From contig NZ_BCTQ01000001.1 of assembly GCF_001571365.1 (NCBI RefSeq), positions 62,001 to 126,000 on the forward strand: a DNA stretch of 64,000 bases, written 5' to 3'. The translations under genes and the position numbers were made by a program. The number at the start of each line of letters is the position of its first letter. The first letter of the stretch is position 1. The stretch is from Achromobacter denitrificans NBRC 15125 (GTDB lineage Bacteria > Pseudomonadota > Gammaproteobacteria > Burkholderiales > Burkholderiaceae_B). Below, piece after piece: positions 9,774 through 20,361 of the stretch. Below the pieces are notes generated by a model. That model was not told the origin of the DNA. It made no database searches and saw only the letters and a program-made list of their open reading frames with translations.

Positions 9774-9779
9774 ATTATA
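9774..9779 (-). promoter_or_regulatory. Candidate -10 box of an internal acpP promoter
   Basis: The minus strand reads GGCTATAATTCGCGG, a perfect TATAAT about 30 bases before the acpP ATG. The -35 region (GTCGCA at 16 bases) is weak. A private promoter would fit the need for far more ACP than enzyme. Confidence 0.45.
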
Positions 9780-9956
9780 GCCAAGCGCGGAGTATTGCGA
9801 CGCCTGGCCGTGACAAAAATAACACCGCGCACTTGATCTGTCGCCGAGAATGGCGCAGGAAACCGGTGTGCGGCGTTTCCGGTTGAACCGCGCGTTGCCC
9901 CGCCGGTTGCCCGGCCGTGGCGCGGCGGCCGGGGCCGCCTTCGCGCGATTCGTGAT

Positions 9957-10715
9957 TTATTGCATGTACATCCCGCCGTTGACGTGCAGGGTGGTGCCGG
10001 TAATGTAACCCGCCTGCGGCCCGGACAAAAAGGCCACCGCGTGCGCGATGTCCGCGGGCGAGCCGAGGCGGCCCAGCGGAATCTGCTGCAACAGGGCGGC
10101 GGTCTGGTTCTCGCCCAGGGCGCGCGTCATGTCGGTATCGATGAAGCCGGGGGCCACGCAGTTCACGGTGATGTTGCGGCTGCCGAGCTCGCGCGCCAGG
10201 GCGCGCGACATGCCGGCCACGCCGGCCTTGGCGGCCGCGTAGTTGGCCTGGCCCGGATTGCCGCTGGAACCGACCACCGAGGTCACGTTGATGATGCGTC
10301 CCCAACGGGCCTTCATCATGCTGCGCAACACCGCGCGCGACAGGCGGAACACCGACGCCAGGTTGGTATCGATGACGGCCGACCAATCTTCGTCCTTCAT
10401 GCGCATCGCCAGCGTATCACGCGTGATGCCGGCGTTATTGACGAGGATGTGCGGACCGCCGCCTTCCTTGCCCAGGGCGTCGATCAGGGCGTCGCAGGCC
10501 GCCGCGTCGGTCACGTCCAGCACCACGCCGCGGCCGCCCATCGGGGCCAGTGCTTCGGTGATGGCCGCCGCGCCCGATTCGGACGTGGCGGTGCCGACGA
10601 CGGTGGCGCCGCGCGCCGCCAGTTCCTGGGCAATGGCGCGGCCGATGCCACGCGTGGCGCCGGTCACCAGCGCGATCTTGCCTTGCAGTTCGATCGAGGG
10701 GTTGTCCATGTTCAT
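9957..10715 (-). CDS. fabG: 3-oxoacyl-[ACP] reductase (FabG)
   Basis: This 252-residue short-chain dehydrogenase reduces 3-oxoacyl-ACP with NADPH. It has the cofactor motif TGATRGIGRAIA at about residues 18-29, NNAG at 93-96, and the catalytic Y159 and K163 in QANYAAAKAG. The ATG at 10715 overlaps the fabD stop; a second ATG two codons later is also possible. GGAAA lies 5 bases upstream of the first. Confidence 0.96.
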   Translation of the reverse strand: MNMDNPSIELQGKIALVTGATRGIGRAIAQELAARGATVVGTATSESGAAAITEALAPMGGRGVVLDVTDAAACDALIDALGKEGGGPHILVNNAGITRDTLAMRMKDEDWSAVIDTNLASVFRLSRAVLRSMMKARWGRIINVTSVVGSSGNPGQANYAAAKAGVAGMSRALARELGSRNITVNCVAPGFIDTDMTRALGENQTAALLQQIPLGRLGSPADIAHAVAFLSGPQAGYITGTTLHVNGGMYMQ

Positions 10716-11650
10716 TGGTTTCCGTTGACGGCGGCCAGCGCGGCTTCGAGCGTAGCCGGGTCGGTGATGGCCATGCCCGTGAGTTCAGGATCGATGCGCT
10801 TGGTCAGGCCGGCAAGCACCTTGCCGGGACCGCATTCGATGACGTGCGTGACGCCTTGCGCCTTCATCGCGCGCAGGGTTTCGACCCAGCGCACAGGATG
10901 CCATGCCTGGCGCACCAGCGCATCGCGGATTGCCCCAGGTTCGGTGGGCGAGGCCACGTCGACGTTGTTGATGACCTGCAGTTGCGGCGCGGCCACCGTC
11001 ACGCCGGCCAGCGCGCCGGCCAGCACTTCGGCGGCGGGCTTGAGCAGGCTGGAGTGGAACGGCGCGGACACCGGCAGCAGCAAAGCGCGCTTGGCGCCGG
11101 CCGCCTTGGCCTGTTCGCAGGCGCGCTCGACGGCGGCCTTGTGGCCGGCGATCACGACCTGGGCGGGCGCGTTGAAGTTCACGGCTTCGACCACTTCGCC
11201 CTGGGCCGCGGCGGCGCAGGCCGCGCGCACGGCGTCGTCGTCCAGACCCAGGATGGCGGCCATGGCGCCCGTGCCGACCGGCACGGCCGCCTGCATGGCG
11301 TCGGCGCGCACGCGCACCAGGCGCACGGCATCTTCGAGCGCCAGCGAACCGGCCGCGGTCAGGGCCGCGTACTCGCCCAGGCTATGGCCGGCCACGACGT
11401 CCGGCTTGCGGCCGCCGGCGGCGCACCAGGCCGCGTACATCGCGACGCCGGCCGTCAGCATGGCGGGCTGGGTGTTGGTGGTCAGGTTGAGTTGCTCGGC
11501 GGGACCTTGCGCGATCAGCGCGCCCAGGTCCTGCCCCAGGGCCTGCGAGGCCCGCGACACGGTGTCCGCGACGGCGGCGACGCCCGACCAGGCGTCCAGC
11601 ATGCCGACAGCTTGAGAACCTTGGCCAGGAAAGACAAAAGCGATTTTCAT
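10712..11650 (-). CDS. fabD: Malonyl-CoA:ACP transacylase (FabD)
   Basis: This 312-residue transferase loads malonyl groups on ACP. It begins with the typical FVFPGQGSQ, and the nucleophile is S90 in GHSLGEY. The partner histidine is in PVSAPFHSSL, and GPGKVL lies near the C terminus. It sits between fabH (97-base gap, nothing seen in it) and fabG (4-bp overlap). Confidence 0.97.
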   Translation of the reverse strand: MKIAFVFPGQGSQAVGMLDAWSGVAAVADTVSRASQALGQDLGALIAQGPAEQLNLTTNTQPAMLTAGVAMYAAWCAAGGRKPDVVAGHSLGEYAALTAAGSLALEDAVRLVRVRADAMQAAVPVGTGAMAAILGLDDDAVRAACAAAAQGEVVEAVNFNAPAQVVIAGHKAAVERACEQAKAAGAKRALLLPVSAPFHSSLLKPAAEVLAGALAGVTVAAPQLQVINNVDVASPTEPGAIRDALVRQAWHPVRWVETLRAMKAQGVTHVIECGPGKVLAGLTKRIDPELTGMAITDPATLEAALAAVNGNQ

Positions 11651-11746
11651 GGTTGACCGTATGGATTGATTCAGTGTCTGTGTGGATGTCGGGCGCGCCG
11701 ACCCGGCGGTGGCGACGCTCGCGCCGCCTCCTGCCGGGTTTCGCCC

Positions 11747-12733
11747 TTACATGCGGGCCAGGACCGAGCCCCAGGTGAATCCGCCGCCCACGCCCTGCAT
11801 CAGGACCAGCTGGCCCGGCTTGACGCGGCCGTCGCGGCGCGCGGCGTCAAGCGCCAGCGGCACGCTCGCGGCGGAGGTGTTGGCATGGCTGTCGACGGTG
11901 ATGACGACCTTGTCGACCGGCACGGACAGCTTGCGCGCCAGGAAATTCAGAATGCGCACGTTGGCCTGGTGCGGGATCAGCCAGTCGACCTGGCCGAGCT
12001 CCACGCCGGCCTCGGCGCAGGTGTCGCGCGCCGAGCGGTCCAGCACGGTGACGGCCTGCTTGAACACGGCCTGGCCGTCCATGCGCAGGAACGGATCGCC
12101 GGTGACGTCGCCATAGGCCACGTTGCCCGCGGCGTTCAGGATCTTGCCCTGGCTGCCGTCGGCATGCAGCTGCGCGGCCAGGATGCCCGGCTTGTCGGAA
12201 GCCTTGAGCACCACGGCGCCCGCGCCGTCGCCGAACAGCACGCAGGTGCTGCGGTCGTTCCAGTCCAGGATGCGCGAAAAGACTTCGGCGCCGATGACCA
12301 GCGCGCAACGCGCGCGGCCGGCTCGGATGAAGCTGTCGGCGGTGGTCAGCGCGTACACGAAGCCGCTGCACACGGCCTGCACGTCGAAGGCGGCGGAGCC
12401 CTTGGCGCCGAGATTGGCCTGCACGATGCAGGCGGTGCTCGGGAACACGAAATCCGGCGTCGACGTGGCCAGGACGATCAGGTCGACCTCGGACGCGTCC
12501 ACACCCGCATCGGCCAGCGCGCGGCGCGAAGCCTCGGTCGCCAGTTGGCTGGTCGTGACGCCGCGTTCGGCCAGATGGCGCTGCCGGATGCCAGTGCGCT
12601 CGACGATCCACTCGTCGGAGGTGGCGATGTCGCGCGTCGCCAGTTCCGCAGCCAGATCGTCATTCGAAACCACGCGTTCCGGCAGGAAGCTGCCGGTGCC
12701 CGCGATCACGGAGTATTTCATTGCGGTATCCAT
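11747..12733 (-). CDS. fabH: 3-oxoacyl-[ACP] synthase III (FabH)
   Basis: This enzyme starts fatty-acid synthesis by condensing acetyl-CoA with malonyl-ACP. The Cys-His-Asn triad is C122 in QAVCSGF, the His in IPHQANVRI and the Asn in [11 protein letters not shown]. The ATG at 12733 touches the plsX stop (TGATG). An alternative ATG at 12721 (MKYSVIAG) matches the start common in the family. The two differ by four residues and neither has a strong ribosome-binding site. Confidence 0.95.
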   Translation of the reverse strand: MDTAMKYSVIAGTGSFLPERVVSNDDLAAELATRDIATSDEWIVERTGIRQRHLAERGVTTSQLATEASRRALADAGVDASEVDLIVLATSTPDFVFPSTACIVQANLGAKGSAAFDVQAVCSGFVYALTTADSFIRAGRARCALVIGAEVFSRILDWNDRSTCVLFGDGAGAVVLKASDKPGILAAQLHADGSQGKILNAAGNVAYGDVTGDPFLRMDGQAVFKQAVTVLDRSARDTCAEAGVELGQVDWLIPHQANVRILNFLARKLSVPVDKVVITVDSHANTSAASVPLALDAARRDGRVKPGQLVLMQGVGGGFTWGSVLARM

Positions 12734-13800
12734 CAAGCGGTGTCCCCAGCCACGTTTTGCGGCGGCGCCGAAGAGACGTCGCCGGATTGAACGCGCTTGG
12801 TAATCTGAGCGACCGTCTGAGCGGTTCGCTCCAGCAGTTTACTCACTACGGCTTCGCGGGCACGCTGCAAGGCAAATCCGTAGGCGTAGACGTCCGCGGA
12901 ACCGTGGCTCTTGATGACCACGCCGCGCAGGCCCAGCAACGCGGCGCCGTTGTAGCGCCGATTGTCGACGCGGGTGCGCAGGCGGTTGAGCACCGGCTTG
13001 GCCACCGCGCCGGCGAGCAGCGTGATCAGGTTGCGTTTGAATTCTTCGCGAATGACGCTGGAAAGCATCTTCGCCAGCCCTTCGACGGACTTGAGCACGA
13101 CGTTGCCGACGAAACCGTCGCAAACGACGACGTCGACCGTGCCCTTGAAAATGTCATTGCCTTCCACGTTGCCGTAGAAGTTGAGCGGGCTGTTGCGAAG
13201 GAGCTCGGCGGCTTCCTTGACGACTTCGTTGCCCTTGATGACTTCTTCGCCGATGTTGAGCAGGCCCACGGAGGGGCGCTCGCGATGGTCCACCGCCTGC
13301 GACAGCGCGGCGCCCATGATGGCGAATTGCAGAAGGTGCTCGGCCGTGCAGTCCACGTTCGCGCCCAGGTCCAGCACCGTGGTGGCGCGGCCCGTCTGGT
13401 TCGGAATGGACGTGGCGATCGCGGGGCGGTCGATGCCGTCCAGCGTCTTGAGCACGTAGCGTGAAATGGCCATCCAGGCGCCGGTATTGCCCGCGGAAAC
13501 GCAGGCGTCGGCGCGCCCGTCCTTGACGGACTGGGCGGCCAGGCGCATGGAGGAGTCTTTTTTGCGGCGCAAGGCGACCTCGACCGGGTCGTCCATGGTG
13601 ACGACCTCGGTAGCCGCCACGATCTCAAGGCGATCGCGCTCCACGCCGCGGTGCTCGGAGAGCGCCGCTTCGATGGCGTCGGGTAGCCCGACCAGCAATA
13701 GCCGGGTGTCCGGAAATTGCCGGGCGAACTCGATCGCAGCCGGAATCGTGACGGGCAGACCGAAGTCTCCGCCCATACAGTCTATGGCGATGCGTATCAC
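12733..13800 (-). CDS. plsX: Phosphate acyltransferase PlsX
   Basis: This 355-residue protein converts acyl-ACP to acyl-phosphate for phospholipid synthesis. It has [11 protein letters not shown] at the N terminus, [15 protein letters not shown] sequence read here as [11 protein letters not shown], and LLNIGEE further on. The start is a GTG at 13800 (translated [11 protein letters not shown]), and no better ATG exists before the conserved motif. It lies 59 bases after rpmF, in the usual rpmF-plsX-fab order. Confidence 0.96.
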   Translation of the reverse strand: MIRIAIDCMGGDFGLPVTIPAAIEFARQFPDTRLLLVGLPDAIEAALSEHRGVERDRLEIVAATEVVTMDDPVEVALRRKKDSSMRLAAQSVKDGRADACVSAGNTGAWMAISRYVLKTLDGIDRPAIATSIPNQTGRATTVLDLGANVDCTAEHLLQFAIMGAALSQAVDHRERPSVGLLNIGEEVIKGNEVVKEAAELLRNSPLNFYGNVEGNDIFKGTVDVVVCDGFVGNVVLKSVEGLAKMLSSVIREEFKRNLITLLAGAVAKPVLNRLRTRVDNRRYNGAALLGLRGVVIKSHGSADVYAYGFALQRAREAVVSKLLERTAQTVAQITKRVQSGDVSSAPPQNVAGDTA

Positions 13801-13859
13801 GGGTGCCAGGTATCAGCGCTCAGCCGAAATGGTCCGAGTACGAGTTCGGCCCGGGGGCC

Positions 13860-14042
13860 TTATTCGTCGGCCTTGGTCTTCAGGACCTTGCGGCCGCGGT
13901 AGAAGCCGTTGGGGCTGATGTGGTGACGCAGATGCGCTTCGCCCGTGGTGGGCTCGATCGCGGTCGGCGGATTCACCAGAAAATCGTGCGAGCGGTGCAT
14001 ACCGCGCTTGGACGGGGACTTCTTGTTTTGTTGAACGGCCAT
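13860..14042 (-). CDS. rpmF: 50S ribosomal protein L32
   Basis: A basic 60-residue ribosomal protein with [20 protein letters not shown] at the N terminus and [13 protein letters not shown] at the C terminus. No zinc-binding cysteines are present, so it is a zinc-free L32. AGGAGTC lies upstream of the ATG. Linkage of rpmF to plsX and the fab genes couples ribosome and membrane synthesis. Confidence 0.97.
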   Translation of the reverse strand: MAVQQNKKSPSKRGMHRSHDFLVNPPTAIEPTTGEAHLRHHISPNGFYRGRKVLKTKADE

Positions 14043-14094
14043 GATGACTCCTAGAAACGGGGCGCATTGTACGCGATGCGGCCCGATGTTGATC

Positions 14095-14769
14095 TCAATC
14101 TTTGTGCTTCAGTTGTTCCAGCACCGCAAACGGCGACGGACGCTTGACAGCGGGCTCCTCGGGAGGAGCTTCGCCGGCATTGGCCTGCGCGCCCGGGCAT
14201 ACATCATGCTTGGGCACATACGGAACGCTCAGAATGAGCTCATCTTCGATCTGGGCCAGCAGATCGAAATGATGTGAACCCACCACCTTTTCAGGCAGGT
14301 TGGACACAAAACCTTTTCCTTCTTCGCCCTCGTCGTCCTCGTCGGACTGCTCCCCGTAGGAAGTATCGTCGTCGAGATCGGCTTCGGACTTGACCAGCTG
14401 CAAAAGAACTTCACTATCGATCGGGTACACAAACGGCTCGTTGCACCGCTGGCACACCAGAACCGGGTTCGCCTGCACATGGACATGCAGAAGCGGCCGA
14501 TCCAGCAAAAGGCCGGATTTGCCCATTTCGCCGCGCACGGACCACGTCACGAGCCCGGCTTCGCCTAGCGGTTGTTCGGGAAGCCCGTCAACCGCGCGCG
14601 TAAACCGCACAAGAGGTATGGTTCCTTGCGCTTCCTTGCCCATGTGGGCAAATGCGTATGCATCGATGCGCTTGATGTTCAGTCCTTTGCATTCGCGAAG
14701 ATCGTCGTGCATGGCTGCGCCAACATTCTGTGTTGACATGCCTGTGCCATTCCGGCCCAGGCCATTCAT
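14095..14769 (-). CDS. yceD: YceD/DUF177 family protein (23S rRNA accumulation)
   Basis: This protein of about 224 residues belongs to the family encoded just before rpmF in most Proteobacteria; it is implicated in 23S rRNA accumulation. The DUF177 signature is [13 protein letters not shown], followed by a very acidic stretch ([23 protein letters not shown], split by residue type) and [14 protein letters not shown] chose the ATG at 14769 because a good promoter lies at 14793-14822, giving a leader of about 16 bases. A later ATG (MSTQN) at 14739 is possible. Confidence 0.85.
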   Translation of the reverse strand: MNGLGRNGTGMSTQNVGAAMHDDLRECKGLNIKRIDAYAFAHMGKEAQGTIPLVRFTRAVDGLPEQPLGEAGLVTWSVRGEMGKSGLLLDRPLLHVHVQANPVLVCQRCNEPFVYPIDSEVLLQLVKSEADLDDDTSYGEQSDEDDEGEEGKGFVSNLPEKVVGSHHFDLLAQIEDELILSVPYVPKHDVCPGAQANAGEAPPEEPAVKRPSPFAVLEQLKHKD

Positions 14770-14792
14770 GCAAAAATCCCGCAAAACGTTAG

Positions 14793-14822
14793 ATAATACT
14801 GTGACTTACGCATTAACGTCAA
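14793..14822 (-). promoter_or_regulatory. Candidate sigma-70 promoter for yceD-rpmF-plsX-fab
   Basis: The minus strand reads TTGACG, then 18 bases, then TATTAT (-35 at 14817-14822, -10 at 14793-14798). Both hexamers match consensus at five of six positions. It lies in the 60-base gap between divergent yceD and maf, and its -35 is within 8 bases of the maf ATG, so the two genes probably share control DNA. Confidence 0.65.
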
Positions 14823-14829
14823 ATATCGC

Positions 14830-15435
14830 ATGCCTTCAAAACCCAGCCTGATCCTCGCGTCCAGCTCGCGTTACCGCAAAGAACTGCTGTCCCGCCTGCG
14901 CCTGCCCTTCACGGCGGTCTCCCCCGATGTAGACGAAACGCCACACCCCGGTGAAACGCCCGAGGCCCTGGCCCTGCGCCTGTCGGTGGCCAAGGCCATG
15001 GCGGTGGCCGCGAACCACCCCGGCAGCATCGTCATCGGCTCGGACCAGGTGGCCACCGTGGACGGCGAGCCCATCGGCAAGCCCGGAGACTTTCCGCGCG
15101 CGCTGGCGCAATTGCGGGCGCTGTCGGGGCAGGTCGTGGAATTTCACAGCGCGCTGGCGGTCACGGACGGCCAGCGCGTGGAAAAAGCCGACATCGTCAC
15201 CCGCTGCCGCTTCCGCCGGCTGACGGACCAGGCGATCGAAGCCTATCTGCGCGCCGAGGAGCCCTACGATACCGCAGGCAGCGCCAAGGCGGAAAGCCTG
15301 GGCATCGCCCTCATGGAAAGCATCCAGAGCGACGATCCGACCGCCATCATCGGCCTGCCGCTGATCGCGCTGACCGGCATGCTGGCGCGGTTCGGCCTGG
15401 ATCCCCTGGACGCCCCCGGGACGCCCGCAGCATGA
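14830..15435 (+). CDS. maf: Maf-family nucleotide pyrophosphatase
   Basis: This 201-residue house-cleaning pyrophosphatase hydrolyses non-canonical nucleoside triphosphates. It has the N-terminal LILASSSRYRKELLSRL, the DVDE region, IGSDQVATVDG and a C-terminal YDTAGSAKAESLG-like loop. Together these suggest the YceF subgroup (7-methyl-GTP preferring); the subgroup call is an inference. It opens a three-gene plus-strand run, overlapping the next gene by 4 bp. Confidence 0.92.
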   Translation: MPSKPSLILASSSRYRKELLSRLRLPFTAVSPDVDETPHPGETPEALALRLSVAKAMAVAANHPGSIVIGSDQVATVDGEPIGKPGDFPRALAQLRALSGQVVEFHSALAVTDGQRVEKADIVTRCRFRRLTDQAIEAYLRAEEPYDTAGSAKAESLGIALMESIQSDDPTAIIGLPLIALTGMLARFGLDPLDAPGTPAA

Positions 15436-16142
15436 GCGGCGCCCTGCACCTGATCCCCGTCGGCCTGGGCGAAGCCCCGCCGGAGCGCTGGCTGCCCGCC
15501 GAGGTGCGCGCCCTGGCCGGCCGGCTGGACACCTACATCGCCGAGAACGCCAAGACCGCCCGCGCCTTCCTCAAGCTGATCGGCACGGTCCGTCCGCTCC
15601 AGGAAATCACCATCCACACCCTGAACGACAGGGTCGATGCCGCCCAGATCAAGGTCTGGCTCGAACCCATCCGGAACGGCGCGGAAATCGGGCTGGTTTC
15701 CGAGGCCGGCTGCCCCGCGGTCGCCGACCCGGGCGCCAAGGTCGCCGATGCCGCGCACCGGTCGGGCTTCGCCGTCAAGCCCTGGGTGGGCCCCTCCTCC
15801 ATCCTGCTGTCCCTGATGGCCAGCGGGCTGGACGGCCAGCGTTTCGCCTTCCACGGCTACGCGCCCGTGGACCCGACCGAACGCGCCAAGCAGCTGCGCG
15901 CCTGGGAACAGTATTCCGCCAAACACAACCAGACCCAGTTGCTGATCGAAACGCCCTATCGCAACGCCGCCATGTTCGCCACGTTGCTGGCCACCCTGAA
16001 GGGCGACACCCGGCTGTGCGTGGCCCGTTCGGTCACGACCGACGACGAATGGATCTCGACCCGCAGCGTGGCCGACTGGAAGCAGCAACCTGCGCCCCAG
16101 CTCGACAAGCTGCCCACGATGTTCCTCTTCCTGGCCCGCTGA
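15432..16142 (+). CDS. SAM-dependent tetrapyrrole-methylase-family protein (RsmI-like)
   Basis: This 236-residue protein has the fold of RsmI and related methylases: LIPVGLGE at the N terminus, GLVSEAGCPAVADPG (SAM-binding loop) near residues 89-103, and GPSSILLSLMASGL. It differs from RsmI in length (RsmI is about 280) and lacks the C-terminal extension. It is best called an uncharacterised RsmI-like paralogue, possibly an RNA methyltransferase. It is coupled to maf by ATGA overlap. Confidence 0.8.
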   Translation: MSGALHLIPVGLGEAPPERWLPAEVRALAGRLDTYIAENAKTARAFLKLIGTVRPLQEITIHTLNDRVDAAQIKVWLEPIRNGAEIGLVSEAGCPAVADPGAKVADAAHRSGFAVKPWVGPSSILLSLMASGLDGQRFAFHGYAPVDPTERAKQLRAWEQYSAKHNQTQLLIETPYRNAAMFATLLATLKGDTRLCVARSVTTDDEWISTRSVADWKQQPAPQLDKLPTMFLFLAR

Positions 16143-16145
16143 ACC

Positions 16146-16931
16146 ATGCTCCGCCCGATCACCGTGCTGCTTGCCGCGGCAGCCCTGGCGGGATGCGCCG
16201 CGCGCGGCCCCGCCGGCCTCGACCTGGACACTTCCGTCACGGCCGTCAGCCAGGCCAGTCGCGTCCGCTCCGTCGTGCTGCACTACACCTCCGTCGACGA
16301 CGCCCGCTCGATGCAGCTGCTCTCCAAAGGCAAGGTCAGCGCCCACTACCTGGTGAACGAATCGGGCCGGGCCTACCGCCTGGTCGACGAGAACCGCGCC
16401 GCCTGGCATGCCGGCGCCAGCGCCTGGTATGGCAACATCGCCATGAACAGCACGTCCATCGGCATCGAAGTCGTGAACCCCGGCTGGACGGAGGGCCCCG
16501 ACGGCAAGCCGCTATGGCACCCGTACAACGACCGCCAGCTGCGCGCGCTGACCATCCTGCTGCGCGACATCATCCAGCGCCACGGCATCGCCCCCGAGAA
16601 CGTGGTGGGCCATAGCGACATCGCGCCGCAGCGCAAGGTGGATCCGGGCCCCCTCTTCCCCTGGAAGGCCCTGGCCGATGCCGGGATCGGGCGCTGGTAC
16701 GACGAAACCGGCGCCGCCGAGCACCTGGCGCGCCTGCAGGCCCAGGGCACCCCCGACGTCGCGTGGTTCCAGCGGCAGTTGCAACGGCTGGGTTACACCT
16801 GCCCGCAGGACGGCGTGCTGGACAAGACCACGATCAACACCCTGGCGGCGTTCCAGATGCACTACCGCCCCGCCCTGCACGACGGCCAGCCGGACGCGGA
16901 AACCGCCGCCATCATGCTGGCGATGCTGTAA
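16146..16931 (+). CDS. Lipoprotein N-acetylmuramoyl-L-alanine amidase (AmiD-like)
   Basis: This 261-residue protein begins with a lipoprotein signal whose lipobox is LAGC (C17). An Amidase_2/PGRP domain follows: VVLHYTSVDD with the first zinc histidine, AWHAGAS with the next, and VVGHSDIAPQRKVDPG with the third ligand and catalytic region. A C-terminal peptidoglycan-binding domain covers about residues 198-258. It should cut the stem peptide from muramic acid at the outer membrane. The periplasmic site and lipid anchor separate it from cytoplasmic AmpD. Confidence 0.88.
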   Translation: MLRPITVLLAAAALAGCAARGPAGLDLDTSVTAVSQASRVRSVVLHYTSVDDARSMQLLSKGKVSAHYLVNESGRAYRLVDENRAAWHAGASAWYGNIAMNSTSIGIEVVNPGWTEGPDGKPLWHPYNDRQLRALTILLRDIIQRHGIAPENVVGHSDIAPQRKVDPGPLFPWKALADAGIGRWYDETGAAEHLARLQAQGTPDVAWFQRQLQRLGYTCPQDGVLDKTTINTLAAFQMHYRPALHDGQPDAETAAIMLAML

Positions 16932-16942
16932 GGACGGCCCCG

Positions 16943-17581
16943 CTAGGAGCGCCGCCTCAGCCACGCCACCACCCGCCACCCCAGCAGCAGGGCCAGGACG
17001 GCGGCGTAGGCCAGCGGCTGGGCGTAGTCGTTCTTGCCGGCCTTGTGCCACCAGAAATGCAGCACCGCCAGCAGGCCGATGGCATAGATGGCGCGATGCA
17101 GGCTTTGCCAGCGCTTGCCCAGCTTGCGCATGGCCCACTGCGTGGACGTGGCCGCCAGCGCGGTCATCAGCACGAAGGCGGCGAATCCGACCGTAATGAA
17201 CGGACGCTCGCCGATGTCGCGCACCATCGCCGCCGGATCCAGGCCCCGGTCCCACCAGACCCAGGCCATGAAGTGCATGGCGCCATAGAAAAAGGCGAAC
17301 AGCCCGCACATGCGCCGCAGGCGCACCAGGGCGGGCTGGCCGGTCAATCGGCGCAGCGGCGTGATGGCCAGCGTGACCAGCAGGCAGACCAGCGTCCAGG
17401 TGCCTGAAGACCGCGTCAGGAATTCGACCGGATTCGCAGTCAGGCCGTCGTTCGCGCCGAGCCAGAACCAGCGCGCGAACGGCGCCAGCCCCAGCAGGAA
17501 CAGGACAGGCTTGAAACGCCCGATCGCCTTCGCGGAAAGCTGCGTCTTTCGCGGCGGCGCCTGTGAAATGCCGTCGGGCAT
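16943..17581 (-). CDS. msrQ: Methionine-sulfoxide reductase heme-binding membrane subunit MsrQ
   Basis: This 212-residue protein has about six membrane segments and belongs to the ferric-reductase-like YedZ family. The likely heme-ligand histidines are in YGAMHFMAWVWWD and in LHRAIYAIGLLAVLHFWWHK. It passes electrons from the respiratory chain to MsrP. It starts 7 bases after the msrP stop. Downstream it converges on the lipoprotein amidase with 11 bases between. Confidence 0.93.
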   Translation of the reverse strand: MPDGISQAPPRKTQLSAKAIGRFKPVLFLLGLAPFARWFWLGANDGLTANPVEFLTRSSGTWTLVCLLVTLAITPLRRLTGQPALVRLRRMCGLFAFFYGAMHFMAWVWWDRGLDPAAMVRDIGERPFITVGFAAFVLMTALAATSTQWAMRKLGKRWQSLHRAIYAIGLLAVLHFWWHKAGKNDYAQPLAYAAVLALLLGWRVVAWLRRRS

Positions 17582-17588
17582 GGGCGCC

Positions 17589-18554
<966 letters not shown>

Positions 18555-18705
18555 GGTCTCCGGTGTGGCGCCTGCGACATAGCGCCCCGCGCAATCCATG
18601 GACGACGCGGGAGCCCATGATATTCCGCCGCTGGCGCGGCACTCGCGGGTATTTTCTATAGACCCGCAAGCGAGCCGGGCGTTCCGTGCCCGACTGCCGC
18701 GGCCG

Positions 18706-19377
18706 CTACGGCGAGACGCCGGTCAGCGTCCGCGGCAACAGCCATTCGCGCACGCCCGGCACGCTGTCGAGCACGGCTTGCGGGCTGCAACCTTGAAGTT
18801 CCTTCAAGGTGTGAGCGCCGTAGGTCACGCCCAGCCCGTGCACGCCGGCGTTGGTCGCCATCTGCAGATCGTGCGAGGTATCGCCGATCATCACGACGCG
18901 GCCCGGCGCCATGTCCAGTTCCTGCATCAATTCATGCAGCATCGCCGGGTGCGGCTTGCTGAAGGTTTCGTCAGCGGTGCGGGTGGCATCGAAAAGCGGC
19001 CCCAGGCCGGTGGCGGCCAGGGCGCGGGTCAGGCCGACGCGGCTCTTGCCGGTGGCGACAGCCAGGCGCACATTCTGGTTCGCCAGCTCGGTCAGCAGTT
19101 CCCTCACGCCCTCGAACAGGCGCAACTCGGGATCCCGCAGCAGGTAGTGCGTGCGGTAGCGCTCCAGGAAACGCGGCAGCATGGCCTGCGTCAGTTCCGG
19201 GACGGCGCGGCGCAAGGCGCTTTCCAGGGACAGACCGATCACCCAACTGGCGTCGGACGCCGACGGCACCGCCAGTTCCAGGTCGCGGCAGGCGCCCTGG
19301 ATGGCGGCCACGATGCTGTGCGTGGAATCCATCAAGGTGCCATCCCAGTCAAACACGACCAGCGAATACGACGACAT
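18706..19377 (-). CDS. HAD-superfamily phosphatase (Gph-like)
   Basis: This 223-residue hydrolase has HAD motif [12 protein letters not shown] at residues 9-19, motif II VATGKSR, motif III SKPHP and motif [14 protein letters not shown]. It resembles phosphoglycolate phosphatases, but the substrate cannot be read from the sequence. It starts 1 base after the rluC stop and probably shares its transcript; this rluC-HAD pairing is common in Betaproteobacteria. Confidence 0.88.
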   Translation of the reverse strand: MSSYSLVVFDWDGTLMDSTHSIVAAIQGACRDLELAVPSASDASWVIGLSLESALRRAVPELTQAMLPRFLERYRTHYLLRDPELRLFEGVRELLTELANQNVRLAVATGKSRVGLTRALAATGLGPLFDATRTADETFSKPHPAMLHELMQELDMAPGRVVMIGDTSHDLQMATNAGVHGLGVTYGAHTLKELQGCSPQAVLDSVPGVREWLLPRTLTGVSP

Positions 19378-19378
19378 A

Positions 19379-20356
19379 TCAGACCGACTCCAGTTGTTTC
19401 AGTATTTTCAGACAGGCCGGCGGCAGCTCGGCCGTCAGCGTCAAGGGCTCGCCCGTAACGGGATGGGCCAGGGTCAGGATATGGGCATGCAGGAACATCC
19501 GGCCGAAACCCAGGCGCGCGAAGTGCGCCCGCACCTCATCATGCCCGTACTTGTCGTCTCCCACGATGGGAAAGCCGCTGGCGGCCAGGTGCACCCGGAT
19601 CTGGTGGGTACGCCCGGTGCGCAGCTCGGCGTCGACCAGACTGTAACTGCCGAAGCGGCGCTTCAGCGTGACGATGGTGTGGGCCGACTGCCCGTCCGGA
19701 TCCACCTTGACCCGGCGCTCGCCCGACTGGGTGGTCCATTTGGACAACCCCAGCTTGATGTGCTGGCGGTCGTTGACCCAATCGCCCTCGACCAGCGCCA
19801 GATAGTGCTTGTCCCCTTTTCCTTCCCGCAGCATGGCGTGCAGCGCCAGCAGTGCGCTGCGCTTCTTGGCCACCATCAGCAGGCCCGAGGTTTCGCGGTC
19901 CAGCCGGTGCACCAGTTCGAGGAACTTGGCGTCGGGCCGCGCGGCCCGCAACTGCTCGATCACCCCGAAGGACACGCCGCTGCCGCCGTGGACCGCCACG
20001 CCGGCGGGCTTGTCCACCACCAGCAGGGCGTCGTCCTCGAAGACGATCGGGAACTCCGCGCCCGGCACCGGCCTGGGCGTGCCCGGGTCGGGCAGCCGCA
20101 GCGGCGGGATTCGGACGATGTCGCCCTCGGCGACGCGGTAATCGGCCGAGATGCGTCCCTTGTTTACCCGCACCTCGCCGCCCCGGATGGCTTTATAGAT
20201 GTGCGTTTTGGGGACGCCCTTGCACAGCCGGACGAGATAGTTGTCCAGGCGCTGGCCGGCGTGCTCGGCGCCCACCTCGACCATGCGGACGGCGGGGGCG
20301 GCTTTAGAGGGGGAGGAAGGGGAGGAAGTTTCTTTGCGCATTGCGGAAAGCGACAT
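19379..20356 (-). CDS. rluC: 23S rRNA pseudouridine synthase RluC
   Basis: A protein of about 326 residues with an N-terminal S4 RNA-binding domain (GQRLDNYLVRLCKGVPKTHI, in parts) and a pseudouridine synthase domain with the catalytic aspartate in HRLDRETSG. RTHQIRVHLA and FLHAHIL follow. It modifies 23S rRNA. I chose the ATG at 20356 (MSLSAMRKET); an ATG five codons later is possible. The start region overlaps the candidate rne promoter, and rluC is divergent from rne as in E. coli. Confidence 0.92.
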   Translation of the reverse strand: MSLSAMRKETSSPSSPSKAAPAVRMVEVGAEHAGQRLDNYLVRLCKGVPKTHIYKAIRGGEVRVNKGRISADYRVAEGDIVRIPPLRLPDPGTPRPVPGAEFPIVFEDDALLVVDKPAGVAVHGGSGVSFGVIEQLRAARPDAKFLELVHRLDRETSGLLMVAKKRSALLALHAMLREGKGDKHYLALVEGDWVNDRQHIKLGLSKWTTQSGERRVKVDPDGQSAHTIVTLKRRFGSYSLVDAELRTGRTHQIRVHLAASGFPIVGDDKYGHDEVRAHFARLGFGRMFLHAHILTLAHPVTGEPLTLTAELPPACLKILKQLESV

Positions 20357-20361
20357 ATAAT
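20334..20361 (+). promoter_or_regulatory. Candidate rne promoter
   Basis: TTGCGC at 20334-20339 and a perfect TATAAT at 20356-20361 are separated by 16 bases. It lies over the first codons of divergent rluC and would give an rne leader of about 500 bases. Long leaders are known for rne in other bacteria. Confidence 0.55.
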
